NCBI RefSeq assembly: GCF_900142265.1
Contig: NZ_FRAH01000013.1
Span: forward strand, 1 to 54,769
Direction: 5' to 3'
Length of the DNA: 54,769 nucleotides
Source of the DNA: Anaerotignum lactatifermentans DSM 14214
GTDB taxonomy: Bacteria; Bacillota; Clostridia; Lachnospirales; Anaerotignaceae
The notes under the pieces are model-generated. The model searched no databases. It was not told where the DNA came from and was given only the letters and a program-made list of their open reading frames with translations. The first letter of the stretch is position 1. Every line of letters starts with the position of its first letter. The translations under genes and the position numbers were made by a program. This document shows, piece by piece, positions 35,601 through 45,337 of this stretch.

Positions 35601-37632
35601 CATCCGGGTAGTTGCCAAAAATGCGCAGGTAGGTCCGCTGTTCTAAATCGTAGACCGCCGCGCCATCGTAGGCAAAGCCGTCCGGCTCCATCGTGCCGTC
35701 CACATAGCCCTGAGCGACTTTTTCGGCTTCTTCCCGTGTGGGATATTCCATGCGCTCATCAAAGCCGTTCTCAGAATGGTGATAGACCACCACCTGATAC
35801 CGGCGGGCATCCTGCTCTTGCCTTTCCGGCTGGCGCTCCTGTTCTGTCAGAAAAGTGCCGTCCGCTATGAGCTGGGCAATCCGTCGCTGCACCTTGGGCC
35901 ACGGCAATTCCATTTCTACGGAGCTTCCGGCGCGGGCGAGCAACAGCTTTGTGCTGTCCCCGCCGCTATATTCGCGGGCCAGCCAGGCAGCGGTATCTTT
36001 CTCTCGTGCATGATCTGCCATATAGTGGACCACCGCACGTTTGCTGGCAACGTCCCCATTCCAAGCGCGGATGGCATCGTCGATGTCATCCTGCGAAAGC
36101 GGGCGCAGCAGCTCGTGGAGACGCGGATAGGTCTCGTCAATGATTTCTCTGTGCAAGCGTTGGCGGAACTCCGGCGTATAGGAATAGAGCTGGAGCAGCT
36201 CCCTGTTGCCGGACGACAAAACAGCGCGGCGGATGGCCGATCTGCCTTCAATCACGGCACTTTCATAATCGCTGTGACCACAGGCGTTGCGGTATCGGGC
36301 GTCCTGGGTAACGGCCTCCAAAATGATGGGCTTATATTTCTCATGCAGCTCTCGGAGGGTAGGCTTTACCGCCTCCGCCTCATAGTCGCCAGCTTCTGGC
36401 TGCGGCTGCTCCTGGGCAAAAAAAGAAGCAGAGGGCGTTTTCACACTCTCTGCTTCATCAATTTTCTGGATTTGTTCCGCTTCGGAGAGGAACAGGTTTA
36501 AGCTCAGCTGTTGATAAGTTCCGCCATCAGAATCTCCTCGGCCTGGGCCTTGCAGGTGTTCATCAGGCCCACCCACTGCATCGGGTCGCGGGCTTTCAGT
36601 TCCTCCGTCGCGCCCGCCGCCTCGGCCAACCGGGGCATCATCTGCTCCAGACGGCTGTTCGCGGTCTCGTCGATCTCCTGAAGGTGCGGGTACAGCTTCT
36701 CGCTCATCAGCAGCTGGTTGTACAGGATGGGCCGATGCTCCTTCAGGTACGCTTTGCGCATCCTGCCGTACTTGCCCAGGGGCCTCTGCGGCTGCTCGGT
36801 CAGGTTCAGGTCGGGAATCAGGTAATCTCCGTTCCTCGTGTAAGTCAGGTTGTTCTCCATGTGTGACGCTCCTTTCTGCGAGTTGTTCACGTTCATAGTT
36901 CTGGATGGTGACGCCGATCTGCCGCAGCACCTGCTGGTTTACCTGGCTGACCGCCGTGCCCAGCGCCCCGATGGCCGCAGGGGTGTTGAAGTCGAAGATC
37001 GGCATGAAATCTTCATGGCCGAAATACTGCTCCGGTTCCAGCCCGCAGCGGGACATGAGGGCATAGGTGATGCTGACGGTGGCGGCGGATTTGAATTGCA
37101 CCTCGATGTTGTACTCATCGTACTCCTCCAAAAAGGAACCGTCAACGATATAGAGAATGTCCTGCCTGTGTTCGTCCCAGTATTCCTCCGCCAGCTTGGC
37201 GGCCACATCAGCCAGTTGCTGGGCCAGGTCGTTGCTGCTCACATCGTAGTTGCGTTCCAGCATAGCCGACAAAGGCCCAATGTGCCGTTCCTCCAGCTGC
37301 CACAGCCAGGGGGTGCGGGAATGTTCCCGCGTGCCGGTGTCGGAAATATCGAACACATAGCGCAGGCGGGGCCGGTCCCCGGAATCGTCCACCAGGGCGA
37401 TGCCCTTGGAACCGCGCCGCACATACCGGCCCATGCGGTCATTCCACAGGTCGTACTCGGCGCAGGCGGTAGCGTCCGGGCGCTGAGCGTAGATCATCAG
37501 CTGCTCATGGAATGGATACTTGTAGAGCCGGGCAGCAGTGGTGAGAAAGCCCGCCCACTCCTGCCAACTGCCGGTGAGCTGGACCGCGACCTTCTCCGCC
37601 ATCTGCGCGTACATTTCTGCTTTGGTTGGCAT
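29656..37632 (-). CDS. Giant ArdC/methyltransferase/SNF2 helicase protein (2658 aa)
   Basis: One uninterrupted frame. The N-terminal ~240 residues are ArdC-like (SWQEWAGFLTTAARLYKYPF). A disordered Arg/Gly/Glu/Pro-rich linker (about 250-380) corresponds to the overlapping tnpV gene. N6-adenine methyltransferase-like motifs lie near 1150-1210 (LEPSCGVGNFFGMLP; IGNVPFG in place of NPPF). The SNF2-type helicase has Walker A LAHEVGAGKTFEM near 1810, DEAH box VDEAHNYKN near 1977 and motif VI QRKGRIERQGNQN near 2331. A coiled-coil tail ends the protein. Such proteins may methylate the incoming element and unwind or remodel DNA to evade restriction. Central to the transfer operon; it follows TTRAP by 77 bases. 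Confidence 0.93.
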   Translation of the reverse strand: MPTKAEMYAQMAEKVAVQLTGSWQEWAGFLTTAARLYKYPFHEQLMIYAQRPDATACAEYDLWNDRMGRYVRRGSKGIALVDDSGDRPRLRYVFDISDTGTREHSRTPWLWQLEERHIGPLSAMLERNYDVSSNDLAQQLADVAAKLAEEYWDEHRQDILYIVDGSFLEEYDEYNIEVQFKSAATVSITYALMSRCGLEPEQYFGHEDFMPIFDFNTPAAIGALGTAVSQVNQQVLRQIGVTIQNYEREQLAERSVTHGEQPDLHEERRLPDSRPEPDRAAAEAPGQVRQDAQSVPEGASAHPVQPAADEREAVPAPSGDRRDREQPSGADDAPVGRGGGRDGGTESPRPDAVGGPDEHLQGPGRGDSDGGTYQQLSLNLFLSEAEQIQKIDEAESVKTPSASFFAQEQPQPEAGDYEAEAVKPTLRELHEKYKPIILEAVTQDARYRNACGHSDYESAVIEGRSAIRRAVLSSGNRELLQLYSYTPEFRQRLHREIIDETYPRLHELLRPLSQDDIDDAIRAWNGDVASKRAVVHYMADHAREKDTAAWLAREYSGGDSTKLLLARAGSSVEMELPWPKVQRRIAQLIADGTFLTEQERQPERQEQDARRYQVVVYHHSENGFDERMEYPTREEAEKVAQGYVDGTMEPDGFAYDGAAVYDLEQRTYLRIFGNYPDEAAQAQVTPPDLSGQPVTREGDTITIGNGEPTHEIDITVSDEEYEAIQQAIPEEKVYDPTAPVYHEGDTVYLENQEYQITELRADTVQLLPSGMAYPIFRAESRERFETLLREDARNEAITEFLPINPDTADQDLRDVLAHGLIGAPDKAEISELLRSGESNAEIAQWLSRAYPDIIETMELETGDTADYRTIPEGIELEVLDADEKRLAMLFFRWDEVAPLLRGLYARQLDGFVQEQEAPADVEEPAETAKPIEEAAEAPEFHSEPVTVYPGEQNHLPYDVVVERLHVDQPEPTPPEPTPEEKPEHSVSIPVNGEWQTFPNQRAAEQAAYQEYRDNLRRNAENFRITDDHLGEGGPKAKYQANVAAIKLLKYLEETTGQATPEQQEVLSRYVGWGGVADAFDPDKPAWAAEYAELKELLTPEEYEAARASTLNAHYTSPTVIRAIYDAVEQMGFRTGNILEPSCGVGNFFGMLPESMAGSRLYGVELDSISGRIAKQLYPKADITVAGFETTDRRDFYDFAIGNVPFGQYQVNDKAYNKLGFNIHNYFFAKSLDQVRPGGVVAFVTSRYTMDAKDSTVRRYLAQRAELLGAIRLPNNAFKANAGTEVVSDILFLQKRDRPLDITPDWTQTGRTEEGFTVNQYFLDHPEMVLGQPTAESTQYGKQDYTVVPIEGLELADQLHDAVQHIHGTYQEAALPELGEGEDIDDSLPADPNVKNYSYTVVDGAVYFRENSRMVRPDLNATAEARVKGLVGLRDCVQRLIDLEMDAAAPDADIRAQMAELNRRYDDFSAKYGLINDRANRLAFADDSSYYLLCALEVLDEDGRLERKADMFTKRTIKPHEAVTTVDTASEALAVSISEKASVDMAYMEQLTGKTGEELAAELRGVIFRLPGPVSEGERPQYVTADEYLSGNVRRKLRQAQRAAEQDPAFAINVEALTAAQPKDLDASEIEVRLGATWIDKEYIQQFMYETFDTPFYLQRSIEVHYSAFTAEWQISGKNAVGQRDVAAYTTYGTSRANAYKILEDSLNLRDVRIYDTVEDADGKERRVLNAKETTLAAQKQQAIREAFKDWIWRDPERRQALVRQYNEEMNATRPREYDGSHIVFGGMNPAITLREHQKNAIAHVLYGGNTLLAHEVGAGKTFEMVGAAMEAKRLGLCQKSLFVVPNHLTEQWASEFLRLYPSANILVTTKKDFEKHNRKKFCARIATGDYDAIIMGHSQFEKIPISKERQERLLHEQIWEITEGIAEVEASGGERFTVKQLERTKKSLEARLEKLQAEGRKDDVVTFEQLGVDRLFVDEAHNYKNLFLYTKMRNVAGLSTTDAQKSSDMFAKCRYMDEITGSRGVIFATGTPVSNSMTELYTMQRYLQYDRLQELSMAHFDCWASRFGETVTALELAPEGTGYRARTRFSKFFNLPELMNLFKEVADIKTADQLHLPTPQVEYHNIVAQPTEIQKEMVKALSERASEVHRGSVDPSVDNMLKITSDGRKLGLDQRIINQMLPDEPGTKVNQCVDNIMQIWRDGQADKLTQLVFCDISTPQAKPAKKVAKALDNPTLHALEDAVPLDEPEPAFTVYEDIRQKLIAKGMPAEQIAFIHEANTEVRKKELFSKVRTGQVRVLLGSTQKMGAGTNVQDRLVALHDLDCPWRPGDLAQRKGRIERQGNQNETVHVFRYVTEGTFDAYLWQTVENKQKFISQIMTSKSPVRSCDDVDETALSFAEIKALCAGDPRIKERMDLDVDVSRLKLLKADHQSKQYRLEDQLLKTFPEEIEKNKGFIAGLEADMATLAAHPHPEDGFAGMEVRGDTLTDKENAGAALLDACKEVKGSDPVLVGSYRGFAMSVQFDAWKQEYTLLLKGQMTHRATLGTDPRGNLTRIDNALGQMPQRLEAVKNQLDNLYQQQAAAKAEVGKPFPQEQELRDKSARLAELDVLLNMDGRGRPAPEAVLAKSSRPSVLEGLKRPVPPRCSEKKPKHHEQEVR
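36504..36860 (-). CDS. tnpV: TnpV protein, encoded in another frame inside the helicase gene (118 aa)
   Basis: Starts MENNLTYTRNGDYLIPDLNL and continues PLGKYGRMRKAYLKEHRPI, then RLAEAAGATEELKARDPMQW, a good match to my memory of the TnpV family of transposon-encoded proteins. AAAGGAG lies nine bases before ATG 36860, so it has its own ribosome-binding site although it sits wholly within the 2658-residue frame (residues about 257-376 of that protein). A degenerate relative of its C-terminus is found at 14361-14555. The function of TnpV is not known; a small helical protein by composition. Confidence 0.8.
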   Translation of the reverse strand: MENNLTYTRNGDYLIPDLNLTEQPQRPLGKYGRMRKAYLKEHRPILYNQLLMSEKLYPHLQEIDETANSRLEQMMPRLAEAAGATEELKARDPMQWVGLMNTCKAQAEEILMAELINS

Positions 37633-37709
37633 GGTTATCTGTCCTCCCTTCCATTCAGGAATCGAAAAGGGGCGGCACGGTGGCCGCCCCGGCTGGTCAA
37701 AACAGGGTG

Positions 37710-37925
37710 TTACTCGTCAAAATCCGGGTACAGTTCCAGCTCGTCAAACTCGACGTCAGTCATGGCACGCAGCTTGGCGAGGGTGCTGTCGGTCAGGGCC
37801 AGCAGTTCGGTCTCGTCCGGCTCCAGATGGCCACGCATCTCGGACAACGCCTCGATGGCTCCCAGGCGACTGCCGGGGTTGTAGATACACAGCAAATTGG
37901 TTTCCTCAAAGGTCATAGCGTTCAT
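37710..37925 (-). CDS. TTRAP family transposon-transfer assisting protein (71 aa)
   Basis: A short acidic protein, MTFEETNLLCIYNPGSRLGA followed by LSEMRGHLEPDETELLALTD, which fits the TTRAP family seen in Tn916/Tn1549-like elements. The family name implies a part in transfer; the mechanism is unknown. ATG 37925 lies one base after the preceding stop. A 77-base gap separates it from the giant helicase gene. Confidence 0.85.
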   Translation of the reverse strand: MNAMTFEETNLLCIYNPGSRLGAIEALSEMRGHLEPDETELLALTDSTLAKLRAMTDVEFDELELYPDFDE

Positions 37926-37926
37926 A

Positions 37927-40900
37927 TCAGATCTCCCTTTCCGCGCTCTTTTTGGGCGCTGTCTTTTTGTGTTCGGATTTAGGCTGACTTTTCAGCTGAT
38001 CCATGACGGACTTCTTCTTGTCCCGATCTTCCCGGTGGGCGGCGGCCGCCAAATCCATGAGAGAGATGGGCTGGCCGCTGCGGGCCTGCTGTTCCAGCTG
38101 GGCCACCGTCGGCTCCTTGGTGCCGTTGTTGATAACGCCGTCGATCATGCCGTAGTCGTCCTCCACCGTCATCTCCGCACTTTTCAGCGGATTGTCCGGC
38201 AGGAAGCCGGGGATTTGCTGAAAGCCAAAACTGTCGCAGTAATGACAGGATACCTTGCCGTCCTGCTTGATGGCAACGATGTCACTGACGCTCATAGACG
38301 GGTGGCGGTAGTCGGCAGGGTGTTCGTTGTTGAAGCGGTATTCAAGATTATCCAGCACGCTGCCTTTCAGGTCGCCGGGTGTGAGCGGCGCAGTATAGAC
38401 CAGATCGTAGTTATCGCGCTGCACAGTCCGCCCGATGGACTTGACCCATTCCAGCCCTTCATAGCGAATGTCCCTCAGTTCATCGGTGTGCTTTACCTGA
38501 TAGATGGCATAGCAATCGCCCTTGTGGTTGAGAAACGCCTGCTCCCGTTCCTGCTGGTGGTCCATGCGGTCCATGACCTGAGCATCAAAGGAGGGACTAT
38601 CCTCCCATTCCTCACGGGTGACGGCAAAAATGCCATCGTGGGCGTCCAGGTCGGCGGTATCAAAGGCCATCGCCGGATTCTCTCCCTGCTGGACCATGTA
38701 CACAGTCAGGTCCTGCGCCATCAGCTCGTAGGCCCGCTCTTTGGAAAGGGGCAGAAGGTCGCTGTCCAGGTAGCCGCACTTTTCCAAATCGTCTTGGGTC
38801 AGCGCCGGGTCCGGCATGGGGTATTCGTCCAGCGCCTGCTCCGGGGCATCCGGCAGCTGGGTGACTTCCGGCACAGCGGCTTGAGCCGCTGCCTGCATCT
38901 GTTGGATTGCCGCCTCCTGCAAGGTCTCGATCATGGACAGCGGTGCATAGCGAATGGACTGGCCGCCCATGCCGCGCATCTCACAGATTTTCAGCGCAGC
39001 GGTGGACAGCGACAGCTCCGGCGCATCCAGCTGGCCGCCGTCCAGCTGCTTCATGGTCGCTGCATCGTAGAGCGTGTAGTCCCAGCCGGTGTCGCAGGAC
39101 TGAACATGAAGATAAGTGGCATCATCAACCAGCAACAGGGCCTCCTGGGCTTCGGCGCTGGGCTGGGTCCTTTCAGTATCGAAGGATACCGGGAATTCCT
39201 TATCAGAGTTCCACGCAGTATCTACGCCCATCGCCCTCGCTTCATCCGCCATTTTCACAAGGTTGGGGTCAGGTTCCGGCACCAGCTGGTCCAGACGATC
39301 CAACAGCTCGGCAGCTTTTGTGACCGCTTCTCCAGGTTCATTTTCATCGGCAAATTCCTGGAGCCAGTCCCGAACACCGCTGGCATCCCCGCTGCGGAGC
39401 GTAGCGGTCAGTTCCCGCAGCGCATCCTCACGATTATCCACCTGATCCCGATATTCATAGGTATCGTAGTCAAAAGAAAACTGGTCGATGTCGGCTGCCA
39501 GCTGCTCGATAGGGTCCAGCTGCGGTTCCGGGGCAGCAGTCAGGTCAATACCGCGCTCCTTGCAGATAACCTTATAGTGCCGGTCGATGTCGTTAATCAG
39601 CTCACCGGCGGTCTTATTGATAGTTTCCAAACTGGCCCGCAGCTCCGGCAGCTCCTTACCCTGGCTCCAGTTGGCGATGTAGCCGAAGCTGTTCTCGCCG
39701 GTCTGGATACCGTAATACTGGCAAACCGCGTAGGAAATGCTCTCGGCTTCCACCTCCTCGGTATTGCGGTCTTTCTTCTTGGGCGGCTCCTTGTCACCGG
39801 CCCTGGCCGCTTCCTCCTGTGCCTTGGCGTAGTTGTGCAGCTTGCTGTGGGCGATCTCATGGACGGCGGCGGAAACGGTCTGTACCTCGCTCATGCCTGC
39901 TCGGATGGCGATGCGCTGCTGGTCCGGCGAGAAATACCCGTCCATGTTGGCGGCCATCGGCTCCACAGAAAGCGGCACCGGCGCGGACCGGCGCAGCGCC
40001 TCCATGAAAGCCTCGTAGTTCTGGACACTCCCGGAAAGGGTGGACGCCAGCTCCGGCAGCGGTTTCCCGTCTGTCTGGCTTACATCGAACACCTTCACCG
40101 GACGGAACATGGGAATCTCAACTTCCCGTTCCTCCATGACCGCCTTGCCCTCTGCGTCCAGGATGGGGGCCTTGGTGTCCGGGTCCAGCTTCTGTTCCTC
40201 AATCTTTTTCTTGAACGGCGTGGGCGCGATGATGGTAATACCATGCTCACCCTTTTTTACATGGCGCTCAAACTGATTTTTCCACTTGTTGTACCCGGCC
40301 ACCAGCGTGGCGTCCGGCTTCTGCATATAAATGAGCATGGTGTTGTTGACGGAGTAGCGGTGGAAACGGGACATCACGGACAGGTAGCGCATATACTTTT
40401 CGCTCTCGAACAGCTCCTTGATACCCTGTTCAATGCCCGCCGTGATTTGCTGCAACCGTTCCCGGTTGGTAGGTTTGTCAGCCATGATGTTCACTCTCCT
40501 CCCTATGGCCGAAATTTCAGCGGTGTGTTCTGCGATCCACTGGTCCTGTTCCTCGGTGCTGCTGTCGAGGAGGGTGTCCAGCAGATAGCCCATGTAATCT
40601 TTTTTCTGGATGGCCTCCAAAAAGCGCGGGTGCGGGTCCTCGTCCGGCGTCTTGGGGGAATAGTCGGCCTCCCATTTTCGGAGCAAGTGGTAGTAGTCCG
40701 TCAGGACACGCCAGCCGTGTTCCCGTTTTTCTTTCCGCGCCTGCGCCTCGGATTTTTGCCGGACATAGTTTCGCCGGGGCGGGGCCTTGCTGTCATAGGC
40801 AAGGCCAAAATCTTGGGCCAGTTTTTCGGCGGCCTCCTTGGGGGACAGGCCATAGAGCCGGGCGGTGAAGTCGATCACGTCGCCGTCTGCGCCGCAGCCA

Positions 40901-41064
40901 AAACAGTGGAAACGGGTGTCCACCTTCATGCTGGGGTGGCGGTCATCGTGGAAGGGGCAGCAGGCCATGCCGCCGCGCCCCACCGCGATGCCGTAAAGCT
41001 CCGCCGCCTCCCGGACGGTGACGGACTGTTTTACGACTTCAAAGACGCTCTCGCCCATGCTCAC
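37927..41064 (-). CDS. CHC2 zinc finger - ArdC/LtrC-like - YodL/DUF4316 protein (1045 aa, possibly two products)
   Basis: Residues about 15-90 form a primase-type CHC2 zinc finger (CPFHDDRHPSM ... FHCFGCGADGD). From residue 194 a second protein-like unit begins (MADKPTNRERLQQITAGIEQ) with an ArdC-type N-domain, a zinc-protease-like motif VHEIAHSKLH near 402, a YodL domain (about 800-960) and a DUF4316 tail. In related elements the CHC2 part and the ArdC/YodL part are often separate genes. Met 194 (position 40485) has GGAGGAG upstream and could start an 852-residue protein. ArdC-like proteins oppose restriction during DNA entry. Overlaps the upstream gene by four bases. Confidence 0.88.
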   Translation of the reverse strand: MSMGESVFEVVKQSVTVREAAELYGIAVGRGGMACCPFHDDRHPSMKVDTRFHCFGCGADGDVIDFTARLYGLSPKEAAEKLAQDFGLAYDSKAPPRRNYVRQKSEAQARKEKREHGWRVLTDYYHLLRKWEADYSPKTPDEDPHPRFLEAIQKKDYMGYLLDTLLDSSTEEQDQWIAEHTAEISAIGRRVNIMADKPTNRERLQQITAGIEQGIKELFESEKYMRYLSVMSRFHRYSVNNTMLIYMQKPDATLVAGYNKWKNQFERHVKKGEHGITIIAPTPFKKKIEEQKLDPDTKAPILDAEGKAVMEEREVEIPMFRPVKVFDVSQTDGKPLPELASTLSGSVQNYEAFMEALRRSAPVPLSVEPMAANMDGYFSPDQQRIAIRAGMSEVQTVSAAVHEIAHSKLHNYAKAQEEAARAGDKEPPKKKDRNTEEVEAESISYAVCQYYGIQTGENSFGYIANWSQGKELPELRASLETINKTAGELINDIDRHYKVICKERGIDLTAAPEPQLDPIEQLAADIDQFSFDYDTYEYRDQVDNREDALRELTATLRSGDASGVRDWLQEFADENEPGEAVTKAAELLDRLDQLVPEPDPNLVKMADEARAMGVDTAWNSDKEFPVSFDTERTQPSAEAQEALLLVDDATYLHVQSCDTGWDYTLYDAATMKQLDGGQLDAPELSLSTAALKICEMRGMGGQSIRYAPLSMIETLQEAAIQQMQAAAQAAVPEVTQLPDAPEQALDEYPMPDPALTQDDLEKCGYLDSDLLPLSKERAYELMAQDLTVYMVQQGENPAMAFDTADLDAHDGIFAVTREEWEDSPSFDAQVMDRMDHQQEREQAFLNHKGDCYAIYQVKHTDELRDIRYEGLEWVKSIGRTVQRDNYDLVYTAPLTPGDLKGSVLDNLEYRFNNEHPADYRHPSMSVSDIVAIKQDGKVSCHYCDSFGFQQIPGFLPDNPLKSAEMTVEDDYGMIDGVINNGTKEPTVAQLEQQARSGQPISLMDLAAAAHREDRDKKKSVMDQLKSQPKSEHKKTAPKKSAEREI

Positions 41065-41338
41065 TTGCCGCCCGCTTTCGGGATGGGTGGTTTGTACCCG
41101 GCGGCCTTGGCCCGTTCGCTGGCGGCCTTGCGGCGCTCGGCGCTGTACGGCTCCCGCACCGACACGCAGCGTTTGGGCACCGTAAAGGTCTGACGGTCCT
41201 TTTTCACGATCTGGTCCGGGTACTTCTCCGCCAGCCGCCGCAGCTTTTCCAGCAGGCGCGGATCGTGGGAATAGACCTCGGCGGTGGCCTCGGCCTGGTT
41301 GTAGAGGATAATCGTTTCCTGTTCATACAAACTCAATT

Positions 41339-41342
<4 letters not shown>
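41061..41342 (-). CDS. Conserved element protein of unknown function (93 aa)
   Basis: MKLSLYEQETIILYNQAEAT, then a short central part resembling a small alpha/beta unit (VYSHDPRLLEKLRRLAEKYP), a VPKRCVSVREP motif, and a basic Ala/Lys-rich tail. I recall similar proteins between topB and the CHC2 gene in many Clostridia elements, without a known function. It overlaps both neighbours by four bases (ATGA). Confidence 0.78.
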
Positions 41343-43418
<2,076 letters not shown>

Positions 43419-43438
<20 letters not shown>

Positions 43439-44105
43439 CTTCCTCAACCTCCATTTCTGCATTGGATTTTTTCAGTTTTCTGGAAACGCTATTGCCATCG
43501 TCCAGAAGGCAGTCATAACCGACGTTGTAATCATAGCGGTACAGCTTTCCCAGCAGGTCGTTGATGATGACCCGGCAGGCCAGCAGCACACGCGCCTTAT
43601 CCACCTGCATGAGCTGGTAGCGGCGGTAATCGCTGAAATATTCCTCGCGCTGGCGGGTCCGGGCGGCGGTTTCCTCCATCAGAATGTCGATCACGTCTTT
43701 GTCGCCGTCCTCTTTCGCGCCCTCGGCATAGTTCAGCATCTCCATCACCATTGGGAAGCTCTGCTCATCCATCGGGGCTTCCTCTTTGAGATAGCCGATC
43801 AGGGCGCAGAACAGGAACCGGGCCGCTGTCTGTTCCGGCTCGGTCAGGGCGGAAAGCGTCTCCTGCCCGCTGGGCAGAAGTTTGTTTCGGACAAAATCGT
43901 GGACCTCACCGCGGAACAAGTGGCGAATGGCGTCAATGGACAGAGACGGTTCTGCGGGTTCGTCCTCCACTTCAAATTCATAGGGGTCTTTCTGGCCCGG
44001 TTTTTTGCGCACCTTGGCGAGCGCCGTGCAAACGATGTCGCCGCCAAAATAGACGCCGAAGCAGATCAGGTCGAACACAATGAGAAACTGAATAAAGGGG
44101 TTCAT
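43419..44105 (-). CDS. Membrane-anchored protein of unknown function in the transfer operon (228 aa)
   Basis: A single N-terminal transmembrane helix (FIQFLIVFDLICFGVYFGGD) is followed by a soluble cytoplasmic domain with helical segments (AARFLFCALIGYLKEEA; RVIINDLLGKLYRYDYNVGY). No family recognised. Position between the DUF4366 and topB genes is typical of Tn1549-like operons. It overlaps the small Cys-rich gene by four bases. Confidence 0.78.
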
Positions 44106-44302
44106 TTTGGTTTTCTCCTTTCACGCAGCCACGCGGTCAGCTCTTTGTGGCAAAAACCCACGCAGGGCTGGCCGGGGCGGTAGTTTCCACAGCCATAACA
44201 GGGGTGGCCGGGAGATAAAGAGGGAGGGCGGGAAGCTGCCTTCCCGCCCTCCGGCCTGCGCGTCATTATGGGTTCAAAGGGGCTGTCGGTGAACCGGGTC
44301 AT
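44102..44302 (-). CDS. Small cysteine-rich protein (66 aa)
   Basis: Contains HPCYGCGNYRPGQPCVGFCH, four Cys and two His suited to bind a metal, then a basic end (LRERRKPK). Start ATG 44302 overlaps the DUF4366 stop (ATGA); an internal ATG at 44266 is possible. A 13-pair GC-rich hairpin (about 44224-44253) lies inside the coding region. Family function unknown; such proteins accompany DUF4366 in related elements. Confidence 0.7.
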   Translation of the reverse strand: MTRFTDSPFEPIMTRRPEGGKAASRPPSLSPGHPCYGCGNYRPGQPCVGFCHKELTAWLRERRKPK

Positions 44303-45066
44303 TTGGCCGGGGTCTCGCTTTCCTCATCGCCGCCCCCGTCGGCGTCCTCCGGCTCAGTCTCCCAGGTTTCATCCTCCGGGAGTTCCTCGTCCTCGCCGTA
44401 GTCATAATCATCCAGGTTATCGCTGCCCTTGGTCTTGGGCTTCTGCTTGATGAATTTGAAGTAGACCAGCGCACCGATGCCGCCCAGCACGGCCAGCACC
44501 ACCAGCAGCATCGCCGGGTTCAGCCCAGCCGGTTCCTGTTCCGGCTCGGTTTCTGTCTCCGGGTCAGGGGTGGGTTCCGGCTCCTGGCCCATACACTCCG
44601 CCATATTCACGGCGCACACCGGGCAGGCCGTATTCACCGCACCGGCGGCGCATTTTTCCGTGCAGTTGCAGACAGCGGGCGTTTCCTGTGTAGTCTCGCC
44701 GTCCTCCATCAGCGCCATCAGGTCGGCCTCGTCCACCTGGTTTAAGAAGTGGACGGCGGTTTCCTTGTCCTCGTTGGCGCGGTCGATGAGGATATAGAAG
44801 TAGTTGCCCGCCTTGGTGGTGACGGTGATGAGCTGCTTGTTGCCGCCGAAATCATCCACCAGGGCGGCGTTGCCCTCCGGGGTCAGGGGCGGGCTGTCCT
44901 CGGTTTCCTCCACCACCACATTGCTGTCATTGGTGGCGTCCGCCGCAGGGGTAGCCGCCGGCGCAGGGTCGGTGCCCTGGGCAAAGGCGGTCACAGAAAA
45001 GCCGCCCATCAGCACCAGGCAGGTGCAAAGGGCGGCAAGGGTTCTACAAATTTTCTTATTCTTCAT
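44299..45066 (-). CDS. DUF4366 domain secreted/membrane protein (255 aa)
   Basis: Signal peptide (LAALCTCLVLMGGFSVTAFA), an extracellular part with the DUF4366 core (ITVTTKAGNYFYILIDRANE, VHFLNQVDEADLMALM), and a Cys-rich segment (CNCTEKCAAGAVNTACPVC). A Pro/Glu linker, a C-terminal transmembrane helix (MLLVVLAVLGGIGALVYF) and an acidic cytoplasmic tail follow. It is a constant member of Gram-positive transfer operons, likely a surface part of the conjugation apparatus. Overlaps the DUF4315 gene. Confidence 0.88.
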   Translation of the reverse strand: MKNKKICRTLAALCTCLVLMGGFSVTAFAQGTDPAPAATPAADATNDSNVVVEETEDSPPLTPEGNAALVDDFGGNKQLITVTTKAGNYFYILIDRANEDKETAVHFLNQVDEADLMALMEDGETTQETPAVCNCTEKCAAGAVNTACPVCAVNMAECMGQEPEPTPDPETETEPEQEPAGLNPAMLLVVLAVLGGIGALVYFKFIKQKPKTKGSDNLDDYDYGEDEELPEDETWETEPEDADGGGDEESETPAK

Positions 45067-45310
45067 GGGGCATATCCTCCTGTTCGGAATCAGCGGGAAC
45101 CGCCGCCCGGCCGGGCACCATGCCGCCCGACAGCATGGCGTTCAGCTGGGCCGGGGTCATGCGCACAGCGCGCACCATCTGGACGATCTCCAGGTTCTCC
45201 GCCTCGGTTTTCTGCGCTTCCAGGGCCTTCAGCTTTTCCTGCTGTTCCGCAATCTTCTCGCGGGTCTTAGCGATTTCCTGGTCAATGCGCTGGATTTTGT
45301 TCTTAGCCAT
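45056..45310 (-). CDS. DUF4315 family protein (84 aa)
   Basis: Short coiled coil (KIQRIDQEIAKTREKIAEQQ ... LEAQKTEAENLEIV) followed by the conserved VRAVRMTPAQLNAMLSGG motif of DUF4315. Always paired with DUF4366 in these elements; function unknown. ATG 45310 (MAKNKIQRI) follows GGAG by nine bases. Lies 27 bases after the CHAP hydrolase stop. Confidence 0.85.
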   Translation of the reverse strand: MAKNKIQRIDQEIAKTREKIAEQQEKLKALEAQKTEAENLEIVQMVRAVRMTPAQLNAMLSGGMVPGRAAVPADSEQEDMPHEE

Positions 45311-45337
45311 AGTCAATCACTCCTTCATAAAAAATGT

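Noticed and set aside
37897-41193. A 1098-codon open frame on the plus strand
   Set aside because: Antisense to the CHC2/ArdC/YodL gene; no recognisable motif, and no ribosome-binding site at its start.
44224-44253. A 13-pair hairpin as an operon terminator
   Set aside because: It lies inside the small Cys-rich gene, which is coupled by ATGA overlaps on both sides. There is no T-run after the stem, so it is noted only as a feature of that gene.
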